Made by a program: the position numbers and the translations under genes. Under the pieces are notes generated by a model. It saw nothing but the letters and a program-made list of their open reading frames with translations. It was not told where the DNA came from and did no database searches. A stretch of DNA of 48,892 nt, from contig JAIPAJ010000004.1 in the NCBI GenBank assembly GCA_021740125.1, forward strand, positions 1 through 48,892, written 5' to 3'. Positions 34,507-44,132 of this stretch are shown one piece after another. The DNA comes from Leadbetterella sp. (lineage in GTDB: Bacteria > Bacteroidota > Bacteroidia > Cytophagales > Spirosomataceae). Within the stretch, counting starts at the first letter, position 1; the number at the start of each line of letters is the position of its first letter.

Positions 34507-35649
34507 TTATATTAATCCAAACTTGTAAACAGTTGTAGATGTGTACGTTTCTCCTGGTTTTAAAACTGTGGTTGGAAATGCCGATTGATTTGGTGCATCT
34601 GGAAAATGCTGGGTTTCGAGACAAAATCCATATCTGAATTCATACTTTTTCCCAGATTTACCTGTTGCTTTTCCATTCAAAAAGTTACCTGTATAAAACT
34701 GAACGGCTGGTTCTGTGGTAAATACCTCCAATGTACGGCCAGAAACAGGTTCTAACACATTTGCAATAGATTTTAACTTATTGCTTTGGTCTGTAAATAC
34801 CCAGCAATGATCATAGCCCCCTCCCAACTTAATGTCATTGTCTGTGCTGTCATTTATTCTTTCCCCAATCAAATGAGCGGTTGTAAAATCAAATGGCGTT
34901 CCTTTAACTGGTTTCAGTTCACCGGTAGGTATTAAACCCGCATCGGTAGGCAAAAACTTATCGGCATTGATGGTGATTTCATGCTCAGTGATGTCTCCAT
35001 TACCTTCACCTTTTAGATTAAAATAAGCATGGTTAGTTAAATTAACCACTGTACTTTTGTCTGTTGTTGCTTTATAATCTATAGATAGGGAATTGTCATT
35101 TTTCAAAGTATAAACCACCTCCACATTCAAATTTCCTGGATATCCTTCCTCTCCGTCTTTTGAAAGATAGGTAAGCTTTAATCCAGGCTCAGCACCTTCA
35201 ATGGGGGTGGCTGTCCAAATAGCTGCATTGAAGCCATTTAAACCTCCATGTAGTGAATTTGGGCCGTTGTTTACTGCCAAAGTGTATTCTTTACCATCCA
35301 ATGAAAATTTTCCCTTTGCAATTCTGTTTCCAAATCTGCCAATTAAAGCCCCGAGATATTTTGTATTTGAAAGATAATCTTCCGGATTGTTAGAACCCAA
35401 AGTGATGTCTTCAAATTTGCCGTCTTTATCTGGAGCGGTCCATTTTATGATTGTCCCCCCAAAGTCAGAGATGGCAACTTCCATGCCGTTGGCATTTTTT
35501 AAAGTGTAAAGTTTTACACTATCTCCTGATGCTAAAACACCGAATAGTGCCTCTGAAATATTACTTTCTGCCATTGTTTTGTCGTTTGTTTTATTGTTGT
35601 TACATGCAAATGCTGCAAGAGCAGTTATTGCGATTAATAATTTTTTCAT
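34507..35649 (-). CDS. galM: Aldose 1-epimerase (mutarotase), lipoprotein
   Basis: An exported mutarotase that interconverts sugar anomers; here probably alpha and beta L-arabinose before uptake. Of its 380 residues, the signal peptide ends in LAAFACNNN with the lipid-bearing Cys16. Family motifs are NRIAKGKFSLDG, NNGPNSLHGGLNGF, NLTNHAYFNL with the catalytic His, GYDHCWVF, and the TEPAVQFYTGNFL segment, with the catalytic Glu near CLETQHFPDAPNQ. It is the last gene of the arabinose operon, 44 bases after the symporter. Bacteroidota arabinose and galactose operons commonly carry such a lipoprotein. Confidence 0.93.
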   Translation of the reverse strand: MKKLLIAITALAAFACNNNKTNDKTMAESNISEALFGVLASGDSVKLYTLKNANGMEVAISDFGGTIIKWTAPDKDGKFEDITLGSNNPEDYLSNTKYLGALIGRFGNRIAKGKFSLDGKEYTLAVNNGPNSLHGGLNGFNAAIWTATPIEGAEPGLKLTYLSKDGEEGYPGNLNVEVVYTLKNDNSLSIDYKATTDKSTVVNLTNHAYFNLKGEGNGDITEHEITINADKFLPTDAGLIPTGELKPVKGTPFDFTTAHLIGERINDSTDNDIKLGGGYDHCWVFTDQSNKLKSIANVLEPVSGRTLEVFTTEPAVQFYTGNFLNGKATGKSGKKYEFRYGFCLETQHFPDAPNQSAFPTTVLKPGETYTSTTVYKFGLI

Positions 35650-35693
35650 TGTTTTAATTGAGGTTGAAATTGATTGAAAATTTTAAAAGTTTC

Positions 35694-37349
35694 TTACCAA
35701 AATATATAATAAATAATACAAAAGACTGCGATTATGGCGATAGTTCCGTATCTAAACTCAGGCGTAACTTTAAACCAATCTTTATTTACCATAAAAGCAT
35801 TGCTACTTTCTTTGCCCTTAGATTCAACCAAACTTATGGCAATCATAACCAAGGCACAAATCCAGAAAACCACACCCATACGATTCATAAAAGGGAACTC
35901 TGGCCAAACATAAGCTATCAAACTACTTAAAACTGTACTCAATATGGCTGAAACTAAAGCAGAGTTGGCGGTAGTTTTTTTCCAGAAAAAACCCAATAAG
36001 AAAATTGACAATATACCAGGGGAGATGTAACCCGTGTATACCTGAATATATTCAAATGCTTGTCCGAAGTTGGCCAAAAGTGGGCTTATCAAAAGTGCTA
36101 AAGCAAAAGAAACCAATATGGCGATTCTGCCAGTACGAACCGTTTGTTTTTCGCTCATGTTTTTGTCGAAAAACTTTTGATGAATATCCAACACATAAAT
36201 GGTAGAAATACTATTTGCCTTACCCGCCAAACTGGCCACGATGGCCGCTGTAAGTGCAGCAAATGCAAGCCCTTTTAAACCAGTTGGTAAGATATTTAAC
36301 AAAACTGGATATGCATTATCAGGTTTTACGATACCATTCTGAGTTATTCCATTAACTATGGCAGGGTCGGCATTTTCTTGAAATAAAACATAAGCCGCCA
36401 ATCCCGGTAGAACCACTATGAATGGCATCAACATCTTTAATCCCGATGCGAATAATAAACCGTTTCGAGCCGTTTTCAAATCGGCACCCAATGCTCTTTG
36501 TGTAATGTATTGATTGCAACCAAAGTAATTTAGGTTATTTACCCACTGGCCACCAATGACAAACATCATTATCCCGGGGAGTTGTTGGTATGCATCTATA
36601 AAACCTCCTTTACCGTCATGTACCGAGTATTGCCCAGGGCTAAACATCATGTGTAGATGACTATCGGCTTTTTCTTTTATTAAACTCAATCCTTCTAATA
36701 TACCCGAACCCGATCCAACTCTATTTGATAATAAATCTAAAGCCAAATACGTGGTGGCCAAACCACCAATAACTAAACAAACAACTTGGATCACATCGGT
36801 GTAGCCAATTACCTTCATACCTCCAAGCGTAATAACAATTGCAAAAATCGTTAAGAAAAACGCACATGGCATAAAGCCAAAACCTGTCATTTTCTCTAAA
36901 CTCAATGCACCTAAATAAATGATAGATGTAAGGTTAACCGTGATGTATAAAAACAACCAAAATACGGCCATAATAGTAGCCAAACGGGTATCATAGCGTT
37001 TTGCTAAGAATTGAGGCATAGTAAAAATCTTATTGTTTAGATACATGGGCAAAAAATATACTGCCACAATTATCAACGAAACACCGCCCAGGAGCTCATA
37101 AACCGAGATGGCCAAACCTAACTGAAAAGCTTGTCCTGACATACCGATAAACTGCTCAGCAGAAATATTTGAAGCAATTAATGACGCTCCAATTGCCCAC
37201 CATGTGAGGGAACCTTCAGCCAAAAAGAAGTCTTTTGAGTCGGCAGATTGTTTACCTTTATTTTTATAAACCCAGTAACCATAAGTGGCAACTATAACAA
37301 AGTAAACCAGAAAAATTAAATAATCGAGCGTCTCCAATCCGAGTTTCAT
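35694..37349 (-). CDS. Sodium/solute symporter (SSS family), probable L-arabinose importer
   Basis: A 551-residue sodium-coupled symporter of the SglT type with about 14 helices. Family markers are FFLAEGSLTWWAIGASLIASNISAEQFIGMSG in the first helices and AALTAAIVASLAGKANSISTIYVLDI near the sodium site. The gene is between araD and galM in the same direction, so L-arabinose is the best guess for the substrate; similar symporters occur in the arabinose operon of Bacteroides. Known members of the family also carry glucose and galactose, so the substrate is inference from context. Confidence 0.9.
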   Translation of the reverse strand: MKLGLETLDYLIFLVYFVIVATYGYWVYKNKGKQSADSKDFFLAEGSLTWWAIGASLIASNISAEQFIGMSGQAFQLGLAISVYELLGGVSLIIVAVYFLPMYLNNKIFTMPQFLAKRYDTRLATIMAVFWLFLYITVNLTSIIYLGALSLEKMTGFGFMPCAFFLTIFAIVITLGGMKVIGYTDVIQVVCLVIGGLATTYLALDLLSNRVGSGSGILEGLSLIKEKADSHLHMMFSPGQYSVHDGKGGFIDAYQQLPGIMMFVIGGQWVNNLNYFGCNQYITQRALGADLKTARNGLLFASGLKMLMPFIVVLPGLAAYVLFQENADPAIVNGITQNGIVKPDNAYPVLLNILPTGLKGLAFAALTAAIVASLAGKANSISTIYVLDIHQKFFDKNMSEKQTVRTGRIAILVSFALALLISPLLANFGQAFEYIQVYTGYISPGILSIFLLGFFWKKTTANSALVSAILSTVLSSLIAYVWPEFPFMNRMGVVFWICALVMIAISLVESKGKESSNAFMVNKDWFKVTPEFRYGTIAIIAVFCIIYYIFW

Positions 37350-37482
37350 ATCGTTTTTTTATTAAGGGTTGTTTTGTTTTGTTTCAGAGTTGTGTGTAGT
37401 GAGATACGAGTTTTATGTTTTAAAATCTAGTTAAGAAAGTTGAGTTGATTTTTGTGCCTATTACTAAAACCTCTGAACTTGA

Positions 37483-38187
37483 TTAGCATCCCTGACCATA
37501 ATAAGCATCTTTTCCATGTTTACGCTCATAATGTTTCATTCTTAATGAATCCTTTAATCTCATTGTATTAGGGTTGATTTGTAAGGTCAACATGGCCATT
37601 TGGGCTACTTCTTCCAACACAGCCGCATTGTAAACCGACTTCGCAGCGTCTTTTCCCCAGGTAAATGGCCCGTGGTTTTGCAAAAGGACCATTTCCACTT
37701 GTTTATGGCTCAAACCTTTTTGTTCAAATATACCAAAAATTTGGTTGCCTGTCTCGTGTTCGTAGTCACCTTTAATCATTTCGTCTGATAATGCCAGTGC
37801 ACACGGAATATCTTGATGAGTGTGGTCGGCATGGGTCGTTCCAAAAATCGGAATGTCCATACCTGCCTGAGCCCAAGCCACTGCATGTGTGCTGTGCGTG
37901 TGCGTAATGCCGCCGATATCATCCCAAGTTTTATACAACAAAGCATGGGTTTTGGTATCAGAAGAAGGTCTCATTTTACCATCTACCAACTTGGCGTCAT
38001 AATCCATAATTACGATATCTTCCCACTTGAGTTCCTCATAAGGCACACCTGAAGGCTTAATAGCAAATACTCCATTCGCTCTATCTACCGCACTCACATT
38101 ACCAAAAGTAAAAAGCACTAAGCCTAGCTTGGGCAATTGCATGTTGGCTTCAAAGCATTCTTGTCTTAAATCTTTGTATTTATTCAT
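37483..38187 (-). CDS. araD: L-ribulose-5-phosphate 4-epimerase
   Basis: A zinc-dependent class II aldolase-family enzyme that converts L-ribulose 5-phosphate to D-xylulose 5-phosphate, the last step of arabinose entry to the pentose phosphate pathway. It has 234 residues, the usual length. Markers are LVLFTFGNVSAVDR, IKPSGVPYEEL, SSDTKTHALLYK, the zinc His pair in ITHTHSTHAVAWAQA, and the final ligand in LLQNHGPFTWG. It lies 97 bases after araA; a CACGGAT-type repeat fills that gap. Confidence 0.95.
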   Translation of the reverse strand: MNKYKDLRQECFEANMQLPKLGLVLFTFGNVSAVDRANGVFAIKPSGVPYEELKWEDIVIMDYDAKLVDGKMRPSSDTKTHALLYKTWDDIGGITHTHSTHAVAWAQAGMDIPIFGTTHADHTHQDIPCALALSDEMIKGDYEHETGNQIFGIFEQKGLSHKQVEMVLLQNHGPFTWGKDAAKSVYNAAVLEEVAQMAMLTLQINPNTMRLKDSLRMKHYERKHGKDAYYGQGC

Positions 38188-38217
38188 TTGAATATTAAAT
38201 CTTTATAACCTAAATGA

Positions 38218-38279
38218 GCACGGATTAAACAGATTAGACACGGATATTTTATTAGCTAAATTTACATTAATTCGTGTGC
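38218..38279. repeat. CACGGAT-type inverted repeat between araA and araD
   Basis: GCACGGATT (38218-38226) faces AATTCGTGTGC (38269-38279) as imperfect inverted arms, with a second ACACGGATA at 38239-38247. It resembles the element between araB and araA. Confidence 0.5.
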
Positions 38280-38284
38280 CAAAA

Positions 38285-39757
38285 TCATCCTCTCAACTGA
38301 TTCTTCAAATCCCTAATCTTAGTATCAGCATCTATAACTACCAAATCTAAATCAAACATTTCTGCAAAGTCTTCCAGATATTCGGTTGTTAAATTTTGAC
38401 TGAAAACCGTATGGTGTGCTCCACCTGCCATAAGCCAAGATTGTAAACCAATTTCCATATTTGGAAGTGGTTTCCACAAAGCACGAGCAGTCGGCAATTT
38501 CGGAAATTTCTCTGTAACTTCAACAGCTTCAACTTCATTTACTAACAATCTAAAATTACTACCTAAATCTATCAAACTTACATTAATCGACGGTCCTGCA
38601 CAGGCATTAAACACCAATCTGACTGGATTTTCTTTGCCACCAATTCCTAAAGGATGTACTTCACAGTTTACAGTTCCATCAGCAATACTAGGGCAAATCT
38701 CCAACATGTGAGAACCCAAAACCATAGGATTGGCAGGGTCAAAATGATAGGTATAATCTTCCATAAACGAGGTGCCACCTTTCAGTCCAGTAGCCATCAC
38801 TTTCATAACACGCACCATGGCAGAAGTTTTCCAGTCGCCTTCGCCACCGAAACCATAGCCTGCTGCCATCATACGCTGCGAACCTATGCCCGGCAATTGT
38901 CGCATGCCATGCAAATCTTCAAAAGTATTGGTATAGGCTCCAAATCCGCCATCTTCCAAAAATGCCTTGATCCCTAACTCAATTCGAGCAGCTTCTATCA
39001 AAGAAGAACGCATAGCTCCATCTGATTTCAATGAAGACATCATTTGATAGCTAGCCTCATATTCCTTAATCAAATTCAGGATTTCAGCATCCGATATCTG
39101 ATTAATTACTTGTACCAAATCTCCTACTGCAAATGTATTTACTGCCATTCCAAATTTCTCTTCTGCCGATACTTTGTTGCCATCGGTAACCGCAACTTGA
39201 CGCATATTATCGCCAAAACGAGCCACTTTAAGGTATTTCATTTCGTTTTTACCCAAACATACTCTAGCCCACACGCCAATTTTTGCTTTTACACCTGCCG
39301 AATCCCAATGACCTACCACTGTTTTGCGGTTGATTTTCATTTTGGTAAGAATAAATCCATGCTCTCTATCTCCATGTGCCGACTGATTGAGATTCATAAA
39401 ATCCATGTCTATTTCAGAATATGGAATATCACGGTTGAACTGGGTATGCAAGTGCAGCAATGGTTTTTGCAATGCAGTAAGGCCTTTTATCCACATTTTT
39501 GATGGAGAAAAAGTATGCATCCAGGTGATGATACCGATGCAGTTCTTGGCATAATTGGCTTCATTGCAAATCGTCAAAATCTCTTCTGGAGTTTTAACCA
39601 CTGGCTTAAATACCACTTTTACCGGTATCTCGGTTGAAGCATTTAATGCCTCCGCAATAATCTTTGAATGCTCATCGACTTGACGCAGCGTCTCTTCTCC
39701 ATAAAGGTGTTGGCTACCCGTCACAAACCACACTTCGTATTGTTTTAAATCTATCAT
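38285..39757 (-). CDS. araA: L-arabinose isomerase
   Basis: Converts L-arabinose to L-ribulose with manganese. It has 490 residues, close to the usual 500. Markers are the N-terminal VWFVTGSQHLYGEETL, the CIGIITWMHTFSPSKMWI segment, and the metal-binding region DLHGMRQLPGIGSQRMMAAGYGF...EDYTYHF, with Glu and His ligands, and GGAHHTVFS near the C-terminus. It sits between araB and araD, so the three enzymes are made together in the order of use except that the kinase comes first. Confidence 0.96.
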   Translation of the reverse strand: MIDLKQYEVWFVTGSQHLYGEETLRQVDEHSKIIAEALNASTEIPVKVVFKPVVKTPEEILTICNEANYAKNCIGIITWMHTFSPSKMWIKGLTALQKPLLHLHTQFNRDIPYSEIDMDFMNLNQSAHGDREHGFILTKMKINRKTVVGHWDSAGVKAKIGVWARVCLGKNEMKYLKVARFGDNMRQVAVTDGNKVSAEEKFGMAVNTFAVGDLVQVINQISDAEILNLIKEYEASYQMMSSLKSDGAMRSSLIEAARIELGIKAFLEDGGFGAYTNTFEDLHGMRQLPGIGSQRMMAAGYGFGGEGDWKTSAMVRVMKVMATGLKGGTSFMEDYTYHFDPANPMVLGSHMLEICPSIADGTVNCEVHPLGIGGKENPVRLVFNACAGPSINVSLIDLGSNFRLLVNEVEAVEVTEKFPKLPTARALWKPLPNMEIGLQSWLMAGGAHHTVFSQNLTTEYLEDFAEMFDLDLVVIDADTKIRDLKNQLRG

Positions 39758-39778
39758 TTTATTTATTTTATTCGCAAT

Positions 39779-39860
39779 TGGAACACGGATAAAACGGATT
39801 TTGCACAGACGATTTCAAATAAGAAATCCGTGTCTGATACATCTAATCAGCAGTGTTCCA
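39779..39860. repeat. Nested inverted repeat between araB and araA
   Basis: TGGAACAC (39779-39786) and GTGTTCCA (39853-39860) are perfect outer arms; CGGATTT (39795-39801) and AAATCCG (39824-39830) are perfect inner arms. It fills nearly the whole 111-base gap and would fold in the mRNA, possibly setting relative stability of the araB and araA parts. Confidence 0.65.
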
Positions 39861-39868
39861 TTTTTTAA

Positions 39869-41506
39869 TTATGATTTATTTTCAATAAACTTCCCAAACT
39901 CAAGATACTTCGCATACAATTTCTTATAAACTTCCACCTTCTCTTTTTCTGGAAAATAGGTAGCATCGAAACCAGAACCCATGGCTTTTTGGGCTTCGTT
40001 GATGTTTGTAAAAACTCCTGCTGCGGTAGCAGCATTCATGGCAGCACCTAAGGCACATGCTTGGTCAGAACTTGCAACTTTTATGGGCATGTCCAACACA
40101 TTAGCTAATGTTTGCATCACAAAAACTGACTTTTTTGCAACACCACCTATCGATATAACTTGCTTGATAGGTACACCTTCATTGATAAATCTATCGACTA
40201 TGGCTTTTGACCCATAGGCAGTAGCCTCCACCAATGCTTTAAAAATCTGAGCAGCATCTGAACCCAAATTCAGACCATATATGGCTCCCTTCAAAGTATG
40301 ATTTGCATCTGGAGTGCGTCGTCCATTAAACCAATCCAAAGCGATCGGGTCATTATCGCTAAGAACTATTTGAGCAGCCTTTACAGATAAATGAGGAATC
40401 AGCTTTTCTGACAATTTATCTTTTTCCTCTTGGCTATCTATCAAATCAAAAACTGGCCCTAATAGCATTTTTTGAAACCAAGCATATACATCTCCAAAGG
40501 CAGACTGTCCTGCCTCCATGCCCAGCATACCTGGCACAATCGAACCGTCAACTTGACCACATATTCCTTTTATCAACAAATGACCAACCTCCTCGTTTGG
40601 AGCAATCAACATATCACAAGTTGAAGTTCCCATTACACGGACAAGCGAGTATGGCTCAATCTCAGCACCTACGCCACCCATGTGGGCGTCAAAAGCACCA
40701 ACGCCTATGATTACGCTTTCAGGTAAACCTAGTTTTGCAGCCCATTCGGCAGAGATAGCTCCCATGGCTTGGTCAGAAGTGTGAGTTTCTGAAAACATCC
40801 TATCTCTTAATCCTGCCAGAAGTGGGTCGAGGTTAGTTAAAAACTCTTCAGAAGGCAAACCATCAAATTCAGGATGCCACATGGCTTTGTGTCCAGCTGC
40901 ACATCTGCTTCTTTTCAAAGTTAGCGGATTGGTATTTCCGGTCAATACTGCAGAAATCCAATCGCAATGTTCTACCCATGAAAAGGCTTTTTGACGAATA
41001 CTAGCATCGACTCTAAGTGTTTTCAAGATTTTTGCCCAAAACCATTCTGATGAATAAATACCGCCAACGTATTTTGTGTAGTCTACTTTCCAACTATGTG
41101 CAAGTTTATTTATTTGCTCAGCTTCGTCGTTTCCTGTGTGGTCTTTCCAAAGAATAAACATCCCATTTGGATTTTCGGAAAATTCTGGCAACATTGCCAA
41201 AGGCGTTCCATTTATATCTACAGCAACTGGTGTTGAGCCAGTTGTGTCAACCGAAATACCCACAATATTTTGTATGAGCTCTTGACTTTGATTTTGCAAA
41301 GCACCTTTTATAGCATTTTCTAAACCCTCCAGATAATCCAGTGGATGCTGACGAAACTGCGAATTGGAAGGATCACAATACATCCCTTTTTTCCAACGCT
41401 CGTAATAATGTACGTGAGATGAAATTTCATTTCCATCAGTATCTACCAAAAGTGCCCTCACTGAGTCTGTACCGTAGTCTAGGCCAATAGTATATTTTAT
41501 GCTCAT
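39869..41506 (-). CDS. araB: Ribulokinase (FGGY family)
   Basis: Phosphorylates L-ribulose to L-ribulose 5-phosphate with ATP. It has 545 residues, the usual length. The N-terminal ATPase fold begins IGLDYGTDSVRALLVD; the substrate region has FILWKDHTGNDEAEQIN and the conserved AAGHKAMWHPEFDGLPS typical of ribulokinase among FGGY kinases. The C-terminal domain has GTSTCDMLIAP and the FGGY signature around QVISIGGVAKKS. It follows the GH51 gene after 73 bases. Confidence 0.95.
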   Translation of the reverse strand: MSIKYTIGLDYGTDSVRALLVDTDGNEISSHVHYYERWKKGMYCDPSNSQFRQHPLDYLEGLENAIKGALQNQSQELIQNIVGISVDTTGSTPVAVDINGTPLAMLPEFSENPNGMFILWKDHTGNDEAEQINKLAHSWKVDYTKYVGGIYSSEWFWAKILKTLRVDASIRQKAFSWVEHCDWISAVLTGNTNPLTLKRSRCAAGHKAMWHPEFDGLPSEEFLTNLDPLLAGLRDRMFSETHTSDQAMGAISAEWAAKLGLPESVIIGVGAFDAHMGGVGAEIEPYSLVRVMGTSTCDMLIAPNEEVGHLLIKGICGQVDGSIVPGMLGMEAGQSAFGDVYAWFQKMLLGPVFDLIDSQEEKDKLSEKLIPHLSVKAAQIVLSDNDPIALDWFNGRRTPDANHTLKGAIYGLNLGSDAAQIFKALVEATAYGSKAIVDRFINEGVPIKQVISIGGVAKKSVFVMQTLANVLDMPIKVASSDQACALGAAMNAATAAGVFTNINEAQKAMGSGFDATYFPEKEKVEVYKKLYAKYLEFGKFIENKS

Positions 41507-41579
41507 TTAAAAATAATCTATATTTAAAAAGTCAAATTGAATAATTATTAAGAAATCTCTCTATTGAAAAATGCAGAAA

Positions 41580-43118
41580 TTATTTCTTCAAATTCAAAAC
41601 TAAAACAGAATATGCTGGAATGGTCAATTTTAGAACACCTTTGTCTAGTTTAGCACCCGAAAAATCTTTACTAGTAACCTTGTTGGGTTCCTCAAAAGAA
41701 TTGTGGTCACTGATGTTTGAAGAGGCAAGAATTTGGCCTGAAAGTTTAGAAAAATCTTCACCTCTTAAATTAATAATTACCTCATGAGATTTCTTGAAAT
41801 CAATATTTGTCAAAGATATATTCAACGCACCTGAAGCATCTTTTGAAGCAGATGCTGACACAGCGGTAAGTTTTTTATCTCCAAACTGGTAATTAGGAGA
41901 CTCAATGTGCAATGGCACAAGTGTGGCATCTTGATGTACATTGTACATTTTCATAACATGGTAAGTTGGCGTAAGGATCATTTTTTCTTCTTTGGTCAAA
42001 ATAACGGCTTGAAGCACGTTTACAATTTGAGCTAAGTTTGCTCCACGAACTCTATCTGCGTGATTGTTGAATATATTAAGTGTTAAACCGGCTATCATGG
42101 CATCACGCATGGTATTTTGCTGATATAAGGCTCCTTTTCCATCTGCATCGGTATCGTACCAACCACCCCATTCGTCCACTATCAAGTCGATTTTCTTTTC
42201 AGGATCATACTTGTCCATGATTGTACTGTGTTTGGTTACGAAATCTTCCATTTTCCAAGCTTCTTGCATGGTTTTGAAATAAGTTGCTTCAGAAAAACCC
42301 ACTGAAGGTCCTTTGGTTTCCACCCAACTCAATACCGAATAATGGTGCAATGCCAATGCTGACATCATATTGTGCGGAATATTTTTCATCAATGTTTCGG
42401 TCCAGTTAAAATCATCGCTACTTGCACCCGAAGCCACTTTGTAAAGTTTAGATTCTGGAGTGATATCTTTCATGAAAGTAGCATATTGACGGTAAATATT
42501 GGCATAATAATCCGCAGTCATATTGCCTCCGCATCCCCATGCTTCGTTGCCAACCCCCCATATTTTTACGTTCCAAGGCTCTTTACGTCCATTCTGAATT
42601 CGAAGATCAGACATTGGACTTCCTGTTGGCTGATTTACATAGCTTACCCAGTCAGCCAAATCTTTAACAGTTCCACTACCTACGTTACCTGCTAAATAAG
42701 GTTCTGCTCCAATTTTCTCGCACAAATCGAGGAAATCGTGTGTACCAAAACTATTGTCTTCTGTAACTCCTCCCCACCAAACATTCACCATTTTCGGGCG
42801 ATTGGCTTTAGTACCTATACCGTCTTTCCATTGGTAAGCATCCGCAAAGCAACCTCCAGGCCAACGAAGATTGGGAACTTTGAGGTCTTTCAAGGCAGTT
42901 ATGATATCATTTCTTACTCCCGAAGTATTGGGGATTTTGGTATTTCCTTCTCCCACATAAATACCTTCATATATGCATCTTCCCAAGTGTTCAGCAAAAT
43001 GCCCATATATATGTTTGTTAATTTTGGTTTTAGCTAAGTCTGAATTTAAAGTGATTTTAGTCTGAGTAAACCCAGTTAATGATAATAGAATTAAGGATAA
43101 TGAATAAAACTTTTTCAT
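41580..43118 (-). CDS. Exported alpha-L-arabinofuranosidase, GH51
   Basis: A retaining glycosidase that removes terminal alpha-L-arabinofuranosyl units from arabinan, arabinoxylan or their oligosaccharides. It has 512 residues with a signal peptide (MKKFYSLSLILLSLTGFTQT), a TIM barrel and a C-terminal beta-sandwich. The acid/base Glu192 is in GVGNEAWG and the nucleophile Glu316 in VDEWGGW. RWPGGCFADAYQWKDGIG is the family marker near the substrate pocket. It is the first gene of the arabinose operon, and a palindrome that is likely the AraR site overlaps its promoter. Length is typical. Confidence 0.94.
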   Translation of the reverse strand: MKKFYSLSLILLSLTGFTQTKITLNSDLAKTKINKHIYGHFAEHLGRCIYEGIYVGEGNTKIPNTSGVRNDIITALKDLKVPNLRWPGGCFADAYQWKDGIGTKANRPKMVNVWWGGVTEDNSFGTHDFLDLCEKIGAEPYLAGNVGSGTVKDLADWVSYVNQPTGSPMSDLRIQNGRKEPWNVKIWGVGNEAWGCGGNMTADYYANIYRQYATFMKDITPESKLYKVASGASSDDFNWTETLMKNIPHNMMSALALHHYSVLSWVETKGPSVGFSEATYFKTMQEAWKMEDFVTKHSTIMDKYDPEKKIDLIVDEWGGWYDTDADGKGALYQQNTMRDAMIAGLTLNIFNNHADRVRGANLAQIVNVLQAVILTKEEKMILTPTYHVMKMYNVHQDATLVPLHIESPNYQFGDKKLTAVSASASKDASGALNISLTNIDFKKSHEVIINLRGEDFSKLSGQILASSNISDHNSFEEPNKVTSKDFSGAKLDKGVLKLTIPAYSVLVLNLKK

Positions 43119-43134
43119 ACAATATATTTTGATT

Positions 43135-43163
43135 GAAATATAAATTGTGTAAATTTAACACAA
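43135..43163 (-). promoter_or_regulatory. Likely promoter of the GH51-araBAD operon
   Basis: A TTG (43163-43161) is followed after 18 bases by TATATTTC (43142-43135), one base away from TANNTTTG in sequence and one short in spacing. The palindrome at 43145-43163 covers the -33 element and spacer, the usual place for a repressor. Confidence 0.45.
43145..43163. promoter_or_regulatory. 19-bp palindrome, probable AraR operator
   Basis: TTGTGTAAATTTAACACAA is palindromic at 18 of its 19 positions, counting the centre and allowing one mismatched pair. It ends 27 bases before the GH51 start codon. AraR is encoded 2.8 kb away in the same locus, and no second equally good copy was found by eye at the other arabinose genes. 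Confidence 0.6.
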
Positions 43164-43320
43164 TGTAAGTTTTTGAACAAATATTTATTGAAATTATTAT
43201 ATTCCTTAATGATTTTCAAATTTTCTTTGAAAAAGAAATAATTGGATAATTCAGCCACATATCTAAAACGAAACTGTAAAAGAATTTCAATAGGAAAACT
43301 TTAAAAATCAAAAAACTAAA

Positions 43321-44054
43321 TCAAAAATTAATTTTCTTTGAAACTACCTTTAACCACTGCCTCGTCATGAGGACATGACCTGCAGGCATAGTATGAACCC
43401 TATCCCAAATCCAGTAATCCAGCGGAGTTTTTTTACAACCCTCAATGAATATCTGCTGAAAAGGTAAGAAAATGGCATCATATTCAAGAGCTAATGCCTT
43501 AGCCACCTTTTAGCGTTACTTAATCTCGGATTTCCATAAATTTTTGTTTTAGCTCACCCAAGCATTTTCAAGTATAAAAGGCTCTCAGATGATGAATTTT
43601 ACGTTTGGTAACGCATCTAAGGATTTTTGTAATATTCTTCAAAGATTTCAATACTTTTTGGATTTTGATTATTGAGAACTGACATGCTATCATTTACGCC
43701 AATTAATATACTTATCACATCAGGCTTGAGATTCAAAGCATCTTCTTGCCATCGATTTCCTAGGCCAGATACCCAATTGCCACTAACACCCCGATTAAAA
43801 AACTTTAGATTGGACTCAGGGTTTTCGTTCCAAGGTTTACTGGATATGATAAATTGAAATCCATGACCCATTACATGGTTCCAATCATTGTTTCTAGTGC
43901 GATTTCCATCTGTTATAGAATCTCCTTGGAATAAGATGGTTAATCCAGATTTTTCATTAACCGAATCGTTTTCAAATGTGGTTACAGGGAGTGCAAAACT
44001 TGCCATACTCCCGATGCCAAGATTCTTAATAAAAGCCCTGCGATTATTTGCCAT
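43321..44054 (-). pseudogene. Decayed Tat-exported SGNH (GDSL-like) hydrolase
   Basis: Two fragments belong to one former gene. The N-terminal part (44054-43617) has a Tat signal (NRRAFIK), the nucleophile Ser46 in FQGDSITDG, and GVNDS. It ends at a TAG. The reading then continues in another frame as LDALPNVKFII...EPFILENAWVS, broken by stops at 43585-43587, 43549-43551, 43516-43518 and 43510-43512. The C-terminal part (43506-43321) holds the expected closing block DRVHTMPAGHVLMTRQW with the catalytic Asp and His. One frameshift and four stops make a working product very unlikely. The intact form would be an esterase of ~245 residues, perhaps removing acetyl groups from plant polysaccharide. 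Confidence 0.9.
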
Positions 44055-44132
44055 GGTTTCTAATTTTCAAATGATAGCCTTGAATATTCTTTCTTTCAAA
44101 TCGCGTATGGCAATTAAAATTTTGATGAAATT

